Below, in pieces: positions 34,245-43,652 of a stretch of 64,000 bases of DNA. Below the pieces are notes generated by a model. It made no database searches. It worked only from the letters and a program-made list of their open reading frames with translations, and was not told the DNA's origin. The position numbers and the translations under genes were made by a program. This DNA is from Variovorax sp. Sphag1AA (GTDB taxonomy: Bacteria > Pseudomonadota > Gammaproteobacteria > Burkholderiales > Burkholderiaceae_C), in assembly GCF_014192575.1 (NCBI RefSeq), contig NZ_JACHYC010000007.1, forward strand, positions 310,001 through 374,000, given 5' to 3'. Numbering within the stretch: position 1 is the stretch's first letter; every line of letters starts with the position of its first letter.

Positions 34245-35696
34245 CTACGCGACCCTATTCGCGACGTCGGCTTGCCGAGCGCCGGTCATGCGCAGGATCG
34301 CTCCCACGTCATTCACATCCTCGAGTCCCATGACCGCATCGACGATTGCGTCGATGTTCGCCGCTGCAAGCACGCCCTCGGCGTTCAGACGGAATTTCGC
34401 CGCCAGTTCGTCGTTGGTCATGTATGTACTGGGATCCGGTGAAGGGCTGCCCTTCGGATAGCGCTTCTCCATCACGAAGGTCTGTCCGCGTGCGCGCAAC
34501 TCGACCAGTGCTGGCCGGCTTGCGCCGTGGGAGGTCAGGAGCCTCACGTAGTCCGGATGGACCTGGGTCGTGATCTTGTCCATGAGCCCCATCACCGAGG
34601 TGCCGAATACCAGCTCGGGATCCATCCATGCCCGGCCGTGGCCAGGTTGATGCGCGGCCATCGCGATGCCGTGCGCCATGCTGAATTGGGCGTCATTCAC
34701 ATGACCGATCTGCCGGTTTAGCCAGATGGGTTGCTCGGCGAATCCTTCCACATTGACCTTGATGGCATCGATCTCGTGCGGTTTGATGTCGTTGTCGCGA
34801 ACGATCTGGATCACGCAATCGATCGATGCGTGCATGATGCGGCAGTGAGCGTATGGCTTGAAGGAGGTGAGGGTGGGAAACAGCCACTCGCTGCCAAGAC
34901 CTGTCGTGATGTGCTCGGGCTCCCACTTCGTTGTGCCGATGAAGCGGGGGTATCCCCATTCGCGGTCGTCGAGGATGTGAAGGTCGCCCTGATGACCGAA
35001 CTCGCTCAGATGCGCCGCAGTCATCGCCTGCTGCGCCATGACGCCGCCGACGAGATATTTGATGGTGGAGAAGGGCGGATGCTGATACCAGGACATCTGG
35101 AAGTTCACCGGCGAGATGCAACCCGCGATCCCCAGTGCGTGAGCGAGACGCTCGCCATCGTGGCCCTTGAGCTTGCCGATCGCAGCAGTGGCGCCGAAGA
35201 TGGAACTCGCATATCCAAACACCTTCGGCGGCGTGCTCTCCCCATCCTTGGTGTCGCGCAGGTTGTCCATGGCCTTGCCGAACCGGTGGCTCATCTCATG
35301 TGAGACGGCCACTGCCTCGATCAGAGCCTTGCCGCTCGACGCGAGTGCTTCGCCCATGGCGAGTGCGCCAGGCAGTACATAGGGTGAGACATGGCCGGGC
35401 GGCACCACGCAGTCCATGTCGAGAGCGTTGATGAGCTCGCCATTGGCGAACGCTGCGCCCACGACGGACACGCGATCACCTGTGCCCATGATCGTGGCAT
35501 TGCCTTTGACGGAGCCGCCCAGCAGGCGGCCATAGTCGATGCCAATGCGGCCTTTGGTCTGCTCGGTCGCCGCCACCGCGCAGCCAATGGAATCCAGAAC
35601 GATGCGCTTGGATTCTTCAACTACGATATCCGGAAGCTGATCGAAACGACTCCCTGCCGTGAAGTCTGCAAGCTGCTCAATGATTGTCTTCGACAT
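34245..35696 (-). CDS. MmgE/PrpD family protein
   Basis: A 483-residue protein of the 2-methylcitrate dehydratase/cis-aconitate decarboxylase superfamily. Typical are LDSIGCAVAATEQ near residue 35, GSVKGNATIMGTGDRVSVVGAAFANGELINALDMD, and KPYAHCRIMHASIDCVIQIV. The family holds dehydratases and decarboxylases of tricarboxylic acids; in catabolic islands its substrates are mostly unknown. A GGAG site precedes the ATG. The Bug gene at 35892 lies upstream on the same strand, so an uptake-plus-dehydratase unit is likely. Confidence 0.88.
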   Translation of the reverse strand: MSKTIIEQLADFTAGSRFDQLPDIVVEESKRIVLDSIGCAVAATEQTKGRIGIDYGRLLGGSVKGNATIMGTGDRVSVVGAAFANGELINALDMDCVVPPGHVSPYVLPGALAMGEALASSGKALIEAVAVSHEMSHRFGKAMDNLRDTKDGESTPPKVFGYASSIFGATAAIGKLKGHDGERLAHALGIAGCISPVNFQMSWYQHPPFSTIKYLVGGVMAQQAMTAAHLSEFGHQGDLHILDDREWGYPRFIGTTKWEPEHITTGLGSEWLFPTLTSFKPYAHCRIMHASIDCVIQIVRDNDIKPHEIDAIKVNVEGFAEQPIWLNRQIGHVNDAQFSMAHGIAMAAHQPGHGRAWMDPELVFGTSVMGLMDKITTQVHPDYVRLLTSHGASRPALVELRARGQTFVMEKRYPKGSPSPDPSTYMTNDELAAKFRLNAEGVLAAANIDAIVDAVMGLEDVNDVGAILRMTGARQADVANRVA

Positions 35697-35891
35697 GCTC
35701 CGATATCTCTTTGGGTAAACACGAAATCACTCGAAGGTCGCAGTGCTGCAGTCCGCAAGGCTCATCGATCAGCCTTGAGTCCTCAAGGGGGAAGATTCGG
35801 ACGCGCTCATTCCGTCCGTTGGCAAGGCAACGGTAGGACAACGCAAAGCGCTGCAACCGACCTGGACTCGCACGCCCAGGCGTAGTGGGAT

Positions 35892-36863
35892 TCAGTTGGT
35901 GTCGGTTTTGACGACCGAGGATCGCCAGCGGTCAATTTCTGACCGAATGAGCGAGCGAGTTGCCGCGGCAGTGGTACGGGGCTCAGGGTCGATGCCCAGC
36001 GCGAGCAGTCGCTTCTTGAACGTCTCGTCGGCAAGCATCTCATTGAGCGTTGTGTTCAGGCGCTGAATCACGGCAGGTGGCGTTCCCTTGGGCGCCGCAA
36101 TGAAGGCCCACCAATTCATCTCTGCCTCGGGAAAGCCGGCCTCGATGACCGTGGGTACGGTCGGCGCCTGGGCGAAGCGCCTCGAAGTGGTCACCGCCAA
36201 TGGAACCATCGCCTTGTCATTCATGCGCGGACCGCACACGGTGAACGTGCACAGGAACAGATTCACCTGGCCGCCCAGGAGGTCGGTGAGAGCTTGGGTC
36301 TCGCCCTTGTAGGGGATGTGGAGCGCATTGATCCTCGCCTTTTGAATGAATGCATCCGTCCAGAGTTGTCCTTGGGCATTCAGACCGGAAGAGGCGTACT
36401 TCAGACGGTCCGGCTCGCGGCGGGCGAGGGCGACGAGACCTTGTAGATCCGTTACCTGCAGGTCGGGGCTCGCCATCAGAACGAAGCCGATCTGGCCGAT
36501 CTTGCCGATGAACTCGAAGTCGTTCACCGCGTCGAAAGGCAGATTCTGGCTCGCAGCCGCGTTGATCGAATGCGTTGGCGTGCTCAGCAGCAGCGTGTAG
36601 CCGTCGGGCTTCGATTTGGCTACATATGCAGCTGCCAACCCAGTGCTTGCTCCAGGCCTGTTCTCGGCGATAACAGGTTGTCCGAGGCGCGTTGCAAACT
36701 CGTCCCCGACAAGGCGTGCAAGCACGTCGGTTGCCCCGCCAGGGCTGAAGGGGATCTGCAGTTTGATCGGCTTGCTCGGGTACTCCTGCGCTGCGGCCGG
36801 CGCCGCGATTGAAGCAATTGCCAACCCGAGCGTGATGGCGAGGCGTTTGAACGCCAAGTTCAT
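35892..36863 (-). CDS. Bug/TctC family periplasmic solute-binding protein
   Basis: A 323-residue Bug receptor. Signal peptide RLAITLGLAIASIAAPAAAQ, mature start EYPSKPIKLQIPFSPGGATDVLARLVG, then VIAENRPGASTGLAAAYVAKSKPDGYTLLL. It is divergent from the LysR gene at 36989 with a 125-base gap that holds two inverted repeats, so LysR control is likely. The MmgE/PrpD gene follows downstream. Confidence 0.92.
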   Translation of the reverse strand: MNLAFKRLAITLGLAIASIAAPAAAQEYPSKPIKLQIPFSPGGATDVLARLVGDEFATRLGQPVIAENRPGASTGLAAAYVAKSKPDGYTLLLSTPTHSINAAASQNLPFDAVNDFEFIGKIGQIGFVLMASPDLQVTDLQGLVALARREPDRLKYASSGLNAQGQLWTDAFIQKARINALHIPYKGETQALTDLLGGQVNLFLCTFTVCGPRMNDKAMVPLAVTTSRRFAQAPTVPTVIEAGFPEAEMNWWAFIAAPKGTPPAVIQRLNTTLNEMLADETFKKRLLALGIDPEPRTTAAATRSLIRSEIDRWRSSVVKTDTN

Positions 36864-36924
36864 GACTTGTCTCCGTATCTGCTTTCGATTTGCAGGTGAG
36901 TCTAGGGAGCGCTACGATCGCCGT

Positions 36925-36966
36925 CCAATACTCATTGGCGATTGGTTGATCGCTTTTTATGGATCA
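36925..36966. promoter_or_regulatory. Candidate LysR operator: two inverted repeats
   Basis: In the divergent gap between the Bug gene and LysR: CCAAT-N4-ATTGG at 36925-36938, and TGATC-N10-GATCA at 36947-36966. LysR regulators bind dyads of similar size (T-N11-A type) close to the start of the divergent gene. Which dyad is the regulatory site is a guess. Confidence 0.45.
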
Positions 36967-36988
36967 TTGAATTCGCTTCAACTTGGCC

Positions 36989-37912
36989 ATGAAGTTGCTG
37001 TTCTTGAGGTACTTCTGCATCCTCGCCGAGGAGTTGCACTTCCACAGAGCTGCGAGCCGACTCGCCATCTCGCAGCCGCCCCTGAGTGCTGCCATTAAGT
37101 CGCTGGAGGAGGAACTCGGCGCACAACTCTTCCTGCGCAACAGCAAGATGGTTCAACTTACGCCTGCTGGAGTCGTATTCCTGAACGAGGCTAGGGAAAT
37201 CCTCGAGCGGTTGTCGCGCGTCGGTGGCATGGTTCGGGCCGTCGAGGAAGGTGTTCAAGGGCGCCTGGAGATAGGTATCGTTGGCTCGTTGATGTACCGT
37301 GAGGTGCCGGGCATCCTTTCGAGGTTCAAGCGCGAAATGCCGGGCATCGACGTGGTACTGCACGAGCTGTCTTCTGCCGAGCATCTCGAACGCCTCATTC
37401 GCAAGCAACTGCACGCCGCATTCGTCCATGGATCCACGGCTCCCCCGCAGTTGAAATCCTTGGCGCTGAAGAACGACACCTTTGTGCTTTGCCTGCCAGA
37501 GGGGCACCCACTGGGGGCCAAGGCGAGCGTTGATCTCCATGAGGTGGCCGAGGAGAGTTTCGTCATGTTCGCGCGCGAGGGCGCGCCGGCCAATCACGAC
37601 AACGTCATTGCGATCTTCAGCCGTGCGGCGATCCATCCCCGCACGGTGCACCAGGCGCGCACGTGGCTCACGATCGTCACGCTGGTGGCCCAGGGCAATG
37701 GGGTCGCGATCGTGCCAAGGTCGGTGTCGAAAGCCGGCCTCCGCGGAGTTTGCTTCGTGCCGCTCAAAGGTGCCGCAGCGACTGCCCCCGCGATGATGGC
37801 CTGGAACCCGAACTTCGTCGCCCCGGCGCTCGCGAACTTCATTGAGAGTGCGACGTTGACGATTGGTGCATCGGGCAAGGCGCGTAGGTCGCAAGGCACA
37901 GAAGATTCCTGA
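36989..37912 (+). CDS. LysR-family transcriptional regulator
   Basis: A 307-residue LysR regulator. MKLLFLRYFCILAEELHFHRAASRLAISQPPLSAAIKSLEEELG is the HTH, and the substrate domain follows. The frame opens with TTG at 36983, but the ATG at 36989 gives the family-typical start. Divergent from the Bug-MmgE/PrpD pair and likely its regulator. Confidence 0.9.
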   Translation: MKLLFLRYFCILAEELHFHRAASRLAISQPPLSAAIKSLEEELGAQLFLRNSKMVQLTPAGVVFLNEAREILERLSRVGGMVRAVEEGVQGRLEIGIVGSLMYREVPGILSRFKREMPGIDVVLHELSSAEHLERLIRKQLHAAFVHGSTAPPQLKSLALKNDTFVLCLPEGHPLGAKASVDLHEVAEESFVMFAREGAPANHDNVIAIFSRAAIHPRTVHQARTWLTIVTLVAQGNGVAIVPRSVSKAGLRGVCFVPLKGAAATAPAMMAWNPNFVAPALANFIESATLTIGASGKARRSQGTEDS

Positions 37913-38239
37913 GCGCGTGGCAGCCGTCGAACGGGCGCGAGGATCGGGATCATCCTCTGGGGGCGCCGCGAATCCTCCCATCATCCACCGATGCAGTGAG
38001 CCGATCGTGGGAATCTTCTCCAGTAGCGAAGAGGAGCCTGTCGACATCCGTGCTTGTCATGAACGCGGGAAGTGTCCGCGGTGGGGACGATGTTGCCTTC
38101 GGCGCAGCCATGACCTGTGCGCCGCAAAGGTTGTACGCAGCTGACAGCGACCGTGTCGCATTGGCATGGCGGTTGCTCCAGAAATGCCATGGCGCTGTGC
38201 TCTGCCGCGCGGTTTCACACCCTCCTGAAAGCGATTGAC
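37913..38239. other. Gap without a recognised gene
   Basis: About 330 bases between LysR and the DUF2889 gene. No domain is seen in any frame. It must contain the promoter of the DUF2889 gene. Confidence 0.35.
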
Positions 38240-38797
38240 ATGCCCCTAGCCGAACCAGATGTCCGCCGTGAGATCCATAGCCGAGTGATTGATATGCGGG
38301 CGTTTGCCCGCCGCGACGGCCTCTATGACGTAGAGGCTCACTTGGTGGACCGAAAGCCTTTCGATTTCAAACGACTCAGCTCGCCGGTTCCCCTCCCAGC
38401 CGGCGAACCCGTCCACGACCTCTGGGTCCGAATGACAGTGGACGAGAACTATGTCGTGAGGGCGCTTGTTGCATCGTCGGATGCCACGCCTTGGGGTGCG
38501 CTGTGCCGAGAAGCGGAGTCGACCCTTTCGGTGCTCGTCGGTGAGACGATTGCCCGTGGTTGGTCCAAGAAAGTGAAGGAACTTCTGCGCGGTTCGGCGA
38601 GCTGCACTCATTTGATGGAGGTGCTGCTTCCGATGGCAACCACCGCCTTCCAAGGCATTCTCGCTATGCATCCAGAACGGCTGCGAGATGCAGACAGTGC
38701 AGCTGTTGCCGGTCTCGTGGACAGCTGCTATGCCTATGGCAGGGAACGACCGGTCGTCCAGCGGCTCTGGCCCCAGCACTATCGTAAGCCGGATTAG
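38240..38797 (+). CDS. DUF2889 domain protein, intact
   Basis: A 185-residue protein, the only complete DUF2889 copy in the window. Conserved blocks are RREIHSRVIDMRAFARRDGLYDVEAHLVDRKP, PAGEPVHDLWVRMTVDENYVVRAL, SCTHLMEVLLPMATTAFQGI and a C-terminal SCYAYG with WPQHYRKPD. His, Asp, Cys and Thr in the HDLWxR and CTHLME blocks are conserved and could be catalytic or metal-binding. Function unknown. The start at 38240 is based on alignment with the copy at 12234. The LysR gene follows 24 bases after its stop. Confidence 0.85.
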   Translation: MPLAEPDVRREIHSRVIDMRAFARRDGLYDVEAHLVDRKPFDFKRLSSPVPLPAGEPVHDLWVRMTVDENYVVRALVASSDATPWGALCREAESTLSVLVGETIARGWSKKVKELLRGSASCTHLMEVLLPMATTAFQGILAMHPERLRDADSAAVAGLVDSCYAYGRERPVVQRLWPQHYRKPD

Positions 38798-38821
38798 TCT
38801 CGAGCCAACTCGTAGCTCACC

Positions 38822-39751
38822 ATGAAATTGCGCCAGCTGCAGTGCCTGTGTGCCGTGATCGACGCAGGTTTCAACATATCGCGAGCGGCGATTGCGCTGC
38901 ATGCGACCCAGCCGGCCATCAGCAAGCAACTGCGGCAGTTCGAAGAAGAACTCGGGGTCGACCTCCTTCTGCGGCAGGGTGGCAGACCGGTCGCCATGAC
39001 CGAGGCAGGTGAACGGGTGTTGGGGTGGGCACGGCGAGCACTGCAGTGCGCCGACAACGTTCGCCTGGTGGCGCGCGCCGAAGAGGGCGAGGCTGGAGGA
39101 ACCATTGCATTGGCAACCAGCCACACCCATGCGAACTACTTGCTGCTGCCCGTCATCGTCGCGTTTCGGCAGCGTTTCCCCCTAGTGCGGATCAACGTCC
39201 AGTTGGGATCGCCCAATCAGGTAGCGGAGCTTGTCCGCGACGGCAAGGCAGCAATTGGCGTGACTCACCTTCCGGAGGAGTTGCCCAAGGAAGTGCTGGC
39301 GGTCCCGTTCCTTACTTCACCGCGTGTACTCGTGGTTGCTCCCGGCCATCCCCTGCTCAAGGAGAAGAAGCCGCTGACGCTGGAAGCTTTGGCACCTCAT
39401 CCGATCATCCTGCTGAGTTCGTCGCGTCGGCTTGGGGCGCGTATCTTGCGCAAGTTCCAGCAGGCCGAGCTGGACCTCAACGTCGTGGTACAGGCACTCG
39501 ACGTCGACGTCATCAAGAACTATGTGGCGGCGGGTCTAGGGATGGGCATCATCCCGGCCTTTGCCTTCTCGTCGGCGAAGGACCGCGCCCTGCGGGCGCG
39601 CGACGTCGCCCACCTGTTCGATCCATCAGAATCGGCAGTCCTGATGCGCCGCCGCAGTCAGTTGCCGAAGTATGTCTATCAGTTCCTGGAGCAGCTCGAT
39701 TCAGCGTTGGAGTATCGGTGCATGGAGGCACATGTCCTGGAGGGCGCCTGA
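38822..39751 (+). CDS. LysR-family (CysB/Cbl-like) transcriptional regulator
   Basis: A 309-residue LysR regulator. The start MKLRQLQCLCAVIDAGFNISRAA with ATQPAISKQLRQFEEELGVDLLLRQGGR resembles CysB and Cbl, which sense sulphur-related effectors, but here the context is acyl-CoA catabolism. Directly downstream of the DUF2889 gene and convergent with the crotonase gene. Confidence 0.88.
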   Translation: MKLRQLQCLCAVIDAGFNISRAAIALHATQPAISKQLRQFEEELGVDLLLRQGGRPVAMTEAGERVLGWARRALQCADNVRLVARAEEGEAGGTIALATSHTHANYLLLPVIVAFRQRFPLVRINVQLGSPNQVAELVRDGKAAIGVTHLPEELPKEVLAVPFLTSPRVLVVAPGHPLLKEKKPLTLEALAPHPIILLSSSRRLGARILRKFQQAELDLNVVVQALDVDVIKNYVAAGLGMGIIPAFAFSSAKDRALRARDVAHLFDPSESAVLMRRRSQLPKYVYQFLEQLDSALEYRCMEAHVLEGA

Positions 39752-39764
39752 TGGCGGGTCCGAA

Positions 39765-40586
39765 TCAAGCACCCAGGAAGGCGGGCTTTCTCTTCTCCAT
39801 GAATGCGCTCCGCCCTTCGCGATAGTCGGAGCTGTCCATGCAACGGCTCATGTGCTCCAACATCCGTGCCTCGTCCCGCTCCTTTGGCTGCTTCTGCACT
39901 TGATCGATGAAGAACTTCGCTGCAGCGACTGAGAGGGGTGCGTTGTCCGCGATCGTTATCGCCAGTTCCAGAGTTTCACTCGCGGCGTCCTTCCCGGCGA
40001 TGACGTCCACCAGGCCCATTGCGAACGCCTCTGAGGCATTGATTCTCCGGGCGGTATAGATCATCAGCCGGGCCCTGGCCGGACCGATCAGAGTCACGAG
40101 TCGCTCCATGGCTTCTGCGCTATAGCAGAGACCCAGTCGTGCAGCCGGGACACCGAACATCGAATCCGGAGCGGCCACGCGCAAGTCGGCCAGTAGCGCG
40201 ATGCTCAGGCCGCCGCCGAGACAGAACCCATCTATGCAAGCAATGCTGGGTTTGGCAAGAGCACCCATCTTCTCGCGCCCCTTTGCTGCAATGCGGTTGT
40301 ACTCCGAATTCGCTTCTGCGCTGTTGCGACGCTCGGCATACTGGCTGATGTCTCCACCAGAGGTGAAAGCCTTGCCTCCCGAGCCAGCGTAAACCACGAC
40401 GCGAATGTCCTCGGCAGCACCAAACAGGTCGAGCGCTGCACATACGCCTTCCCACATCTCAAGACTCACAGCGTTTCGCTTTTCCGGTTGATTGAAAAGC
40501 ACGATGCCCACGTTGCCGATACGTCCGGCCAGTAGCTTGCCCTCTGCGTAGCTTCCGGCGAGTTCCATTTGGTCTTCGATTCTCAT
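39765..40586 (-). CDS. Crotonase-family protein lacking both hydratase glutamates
   Basis: A 273-residue crotonase. FCLGGGLSIALLADLRVAAPDSMFGVPAARLGLCY keeps the oxyanion-hole glycines, but the two Glu positions of enoyl-CoA hydratase are Ser (GGLSIAL) and Ala (VPAARLG). The reaction is therefore not simple hydration; thioester hydrolysis, isomerisation or C-C cleavage are possible. The ATG at 40586 is used; the longer frame to 40646 adds unsupported residues. Divergent from the CoA-transferase gene. Confidence 0.8.
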   Translation of the reverse strand: MRIEDQMELAGSYAEGKLLAGRIGNVGIVLFNQPEKRNAVSLEMWEGVCAALDLFGAAEDIRVVVYAGSGGKAFTSGGDISQYAERRNSAEANSEYNRIAAKGREKMGALAKPSIACIDGFCLGGGLSIALLADLRVAAPDSMFGVPAARLGLCYSAEAMERLVTLIGPARARLMIYTARRINASEAFAMGLVDVIAGKDAASETLELAITIADNAPLSVAAAKFFIDQVQKQPKERDEARMLEHMSRCMDSSDYREGRSAFMEKRKPAFLGA

Positions 40587-40669
40587 CGGTCCGATTCTGC
40601 GAGAGGCCCCTTTGAATGTACAGGGCCGAGTGGTTGGGGCACCCAAACCTATTGGATGGACTCAGGGGC

Positions 40670-40710
40670 ATTCCATGCGGTAAGAGCGGGCCAAGGAATT
40701 TGAATTGGAC
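40670..40710 (+). promoter_or_regulatory. Conserved 41-bp upstream element, copy A
   Basis: Runs from ATTCCATGCGG to TTTGAATTGGAC, with the near-dyad CCAA-N10-TTGG at its 3' part. It is followed after exactly 22 bases by the ATG of the CoA-transferase gene. Copy C (45737-45777) agrees at 32 of 41 positions with no gaps by hand alignment. Confidence 0.7.
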
Positions 40711-40732
40711 GCGACGCGCCGACGACGACACC

Positions 40733-42001
40733 ATGAAGCCAAGTTTCGAACAGGAGAGTGCATTGACGAACTCGAGTGAAGAATTGAGGGCTGGCGATAT
40801 GGGTGATGATGAACCTCTGCTGCCCCTTGCGGGCCTCAAGGTGATCGATCTGACCTTGGCGCGGGCCGGCCCCACGGCCGTGCGGCATCTTGCTGATTGG
40901 GGCGCTGACGTGATCAGGGTGGAACAGCCGTTGGGGCCGCCCGGTTCCCCTGCACTCGAGGACGTGGTGGGCAAGGAGCGCGGCTCGGACTATCAGAACC
41001 TTCATCGCAACAAGCGTTCGGTACGCATCAACTTGAAGGACCCAGCGGGCAAGGCTGTATTGCTCGACTTGGTCAAAGATGCGGACGTTCTTGTCGAGAA
41101 CATGCGGCCAGCCGTCAAGGACCGCTTGGGCATCGGCTACAAGGATCTGAAGTTGATCAATCCGCGCCTTGTCTACGGCAGCATTAGCGGCTTTGGGCAG
41201 GAGGGACCGTACAGAGAACGTCCCGGCCTTGACCAGATCGCGCAAGGAATGAGCGGCCTTATGTCGGTGACTGGATTTCCGGATGGCATGCCAACGCGCA
41301 CTGGCATCGCTGTTGGCGATCTGACGGCGGGCAACATGCTGGCGCTGAGCGTCATGATGGCGTTGTTTGAGAGAAGCCGCACCGGCGTCGGCCGATGGGT
41401 GCACACCAGCCTGATGGAAGGGCTGTTGTTCATGATGGACTTCCAGACAACTCGCTGGCTCGTCGACAAGGAGATTCCACAGCGCGTGGGCAATGCTCAC
41501 CCCACCGCGATCCCGACGGACGTTTTCCCGACCCTTGATAGTCACATCACTGTCTGCGCTGGCAGCTCACGAATGTGGGCGAAGCTCTGTGAAGGTCTGG
41601 GTCATCCGGAATGGGCCGAGAGACCAGAATGGCTGACCCGCGACGGGCGCAGAGCTCACAAAGCCGAGATCCACAAGCGTATTGAGGAAGTGACGCGCAC
41701 CAAGTCCACTCAGCACTGGATCGAGACGCTCAACGATCGCGGGGTTACCTGTGGCCCGATCTACAGCATGGATGAGGTCTTCGCGGACGAGCAGGTGCAG
41801 AGCCTGGCGATGGTGCAGCCGGTGCAGCATCCCACGCTGGGACGAATGAACCTGCTTGCGTCACCGCTGAACTTCGATGGTATTCCGCGACGTATCCGCA
41901 AGGCGACGCCAGAAGGCGGCGCCGACCGGGACGAAATTCTTCGTGAGCTGGGCTATTCACCAGACAAGATCGAATCGCTCAAAGCGGCCGGGGCCTGCTG
42001 A
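40733..42001 (+). CDS. CaiB/BaiF CoA-transferase
   Basis: A 422-residue class III CoA-transferase. GLKVIDLTLARAGPTAVRHLADWGADVIRVE begins the fold near residue 38, and TGIAVGDLTAGNMLAL carries the likely catalytic Asp. The frame is open from 40616; ATG 40733 is 22 bases after a conserved upstream element. Gene context (crotonase upstream and divergent, Bug/UGSC genes downstream) suggests it activates an acid imported through the Bug proteins. Confidence 0.9.
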   Translation: MKPSFEQESALTNSSEELRAGDMGDDEPLLPLAGLKVIDLTLARAGPTAVRHLADWGADVIRVEQPLGPPGSPALEDVVGKERGSDYQNLHRNKRSVRINLKDPAGKAVLLDLVKDADVLVENMRPAVKDRLGIGYKDLKLINPRLVYGSISGFGQEGPYRERPGLDQIAQGMSGLMSVTGFPDGMPTRTGIAVGDLTAGNMLALSVMMALFERSRTGVGRWVHTSLMEGLLFMMDFQTTRWLVDKEIPQRVGNAHPTAIPTDVFPTLDSHITVCAGSSRMWAKLCEGLGHPEWAERPEWLTRDGRRAHKAEIHKRIEEVTRTKSTQHWIETLNDRGVTCGPIYSMDEVFADEQVQSLAMVQPVQHPTLGRMNLLASPLNFDGIPRRIRKATPEGGADRDEILRELGYSPDKIESLKAAGAC

Positions 42002-42473
42002 CTCGCGTCACAAGAGCCGGCGATTGGTCTCCGACCGCTCCTTCCAGAGCGCGTGACGAACTTGACCAATCTTCCCGGGCAGTGGCCGACCTTGCGCGAT
42101 CCTCGCCCGAGCAATTTCAACTTTCCCAACATCCAGGTCATGGAGGGCCCCGGCCCCGTTTCATTCCGACGTGCCAAGTACTGACGACTGCGCTTGGCGG
42201 GCGTTGCGCCTTCGACGAGTATCAAGGCCGCCATGATGGCGGTTAAAGGAACGGTCCAGGGCTCGCAGCAAGACCACGGCTGCCTTCCCCGCGCAAACGC
42301 CACCGCCTGCGTACCAATGCGAATGCTTTCGCCGACCGGTGGACTTCCGTTGCTCGCCGTGAATGGCCTTCAGCATTGGTTCGCTGTTGTACGCGCCCGC
42401 TGATCTGAAGATCAACTCATAGACGAGGGGAGGCAGAACGATTGAGCCTTCGCAGCGCTCGGGGACGCGTGCT
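42002..42473. other. Gap without a recognised gene
   Basis: About 470 bases between the CoA-transferase and upstream element B. Overlapping short frames on both strands have no recognisable domain. Confidence 0.4.
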
Positions 42474-42514
42474 ATTCCCTTTGATATGAGTACTCCAAGA
42501 AATCAGAAGTGGAC
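42474..42514 (+). promoter_or_regulatory. Conserved 41-bp upstream element, copy B
   Basis: Runs from ATTCCCTTTGATATG to CAGAAGTGGAC. It agrees with copy C at 35 of 41 positions without gaps. Exactly 22 bases later an ATG (42537) opens a 13-codon frame (MELDAANRTGEIN) that ends just before the Bug ribosome site AAGGAGA. Confidence 0.7.
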
Positions 42515-42590
42515 CGCGCGCGATCAGGAAGCGACCATGGAACTGGATGCAGCGAATCGCACCGGAGAGATCAACTAAGGAGACATCACG

Positions 42591-43559
42591 ATGACCAGAT
42601 TTGCAGGAGCCGTCACGGGCTTCGTTCTTGCCTCATGTGTGGCCGCACTTGCCCACGCCTCTGACGCATTTCCATCCAAACCTGTGCATATTGTTGTCAA
42701 TTCGGCTCCAGGCGGGTTGACGGATATTGCGGCCCGTCTTGTGGCTCAAAAGATGACGGAGAGCCTGAAGCAACCGGTGCTTGTTGAGAATCGCGCCGGC
42801 GCTGACACCATGCTGGGAACGCGCTACGTCAAAGGTGCCCCCGCGGATGGCTACACCCTTCTGGCAACTTCCGACACTATCGCGAGTCAGCCCGTGGTGA
42901 AACTCGACGCGGGGTATGACTTGCAAGACTTTGTCGGGATTGGAGTGATTGCCAGATCCCCTTGGTTGGTGATGATTGGCACGAGCCAGCCGGACAACAA
43001 CATTCCAGAATTCATTGCACGCGCGAAGGCCCAGCCCGACAAGTTGACCTTCGCGTCCGGAGGCGTCGGCACCACCCCGCACCTCGCGGCGCAGATGTTC
43101 CTGCAGCGCGCCGGAGTCAAGCTGCTGCATGTTCCCTACAAAGGCTTGGCGGCCGGAATGCCCGATGTAATGGGCGGCAGAGTCACCATGATATTTGAGG
43201 CGGTCGGTGCCAGTGCGGGCAAGGTTCGCGCCGGGCAAATCCGCGCTTTGGGCGTGACATCGACAACTCGACTTGGGGTCCTGCCTGACATTCCGACTGT
43301 CCAGGAGCAGGGGGTCCCTGGCTACAGTTCCTACGTCAACATCGGCTTGCTTGCCCCGGCAGGAACGCCAAGAGCGATCGTTGACAGGCTCGCAGCCGCT
43401 CTCAAAGGTGCCACGGCGAGCAAGGAGATCCGTGAACGCCTTGAGCGTGACGGAGCGGAGCAACTGGTCATGTCGCCGGAGGAATACACGGAGTCATTGA
43501 ACAACGCCCGCGCGGAGTTCAGCAAACTCGTCGCTGATCTGGGTTTGGAAAAGCAATGA
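42591..43559 (+). CDS. Bug/TctC family periplasmic solute-binding protein
   Basis: A 322-residue Bug receptor. Signal peptide ending at LAHAS, then AFPSKPVHIVVNSAPGGLTDIAARLVAQ, VLVENRAGADTMLGTRYVKGAPADGYTLLATS. It is clearly paralogous to the Bug protein at 45839 (same AGADTMLG, GIGVIARSPWL and FASGGVGTTP blocks). The ribosome site AAGGAGA is well placed. Confidence 0.92.
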   Translation: MTRFAGAVTGFVLASCVAALAHASDAFPSKPVHIVVNSAPGGLTDIAARLVAQKMTESLKQPVLVENRAGADTMLGTRYVKGAPADGYTLLATSDTIASQPVVKLDAGYDLQDFVGIGVIARSPWLVMIGTSQPDNNIPEFIARAKAQPDKLTFASGGVGTTPHLAAQMFLQRAGVKLLHVPYKGLAAGMPDVMGGRVTMIFEAVGASAGKVRAGQIRALGVTSTTRLGVLPDIPTVQEQGVPGYSSYVNIGLLAPAGTPRAIVDRLAAALKGATASKEIRERLERDGAEQLVMSPEEYTESLNNARAEFSKLVADLGLEKQ

Positions 43560-43652
43560 TGCGCGGCGCCAGCGTCACCACCGCGCCGCAGCCCCCGACC
43601 ATAGGCGTCGATGTGCTTCCATCGTTTCGTTTTCTTCGTACAAGGAATTCAT

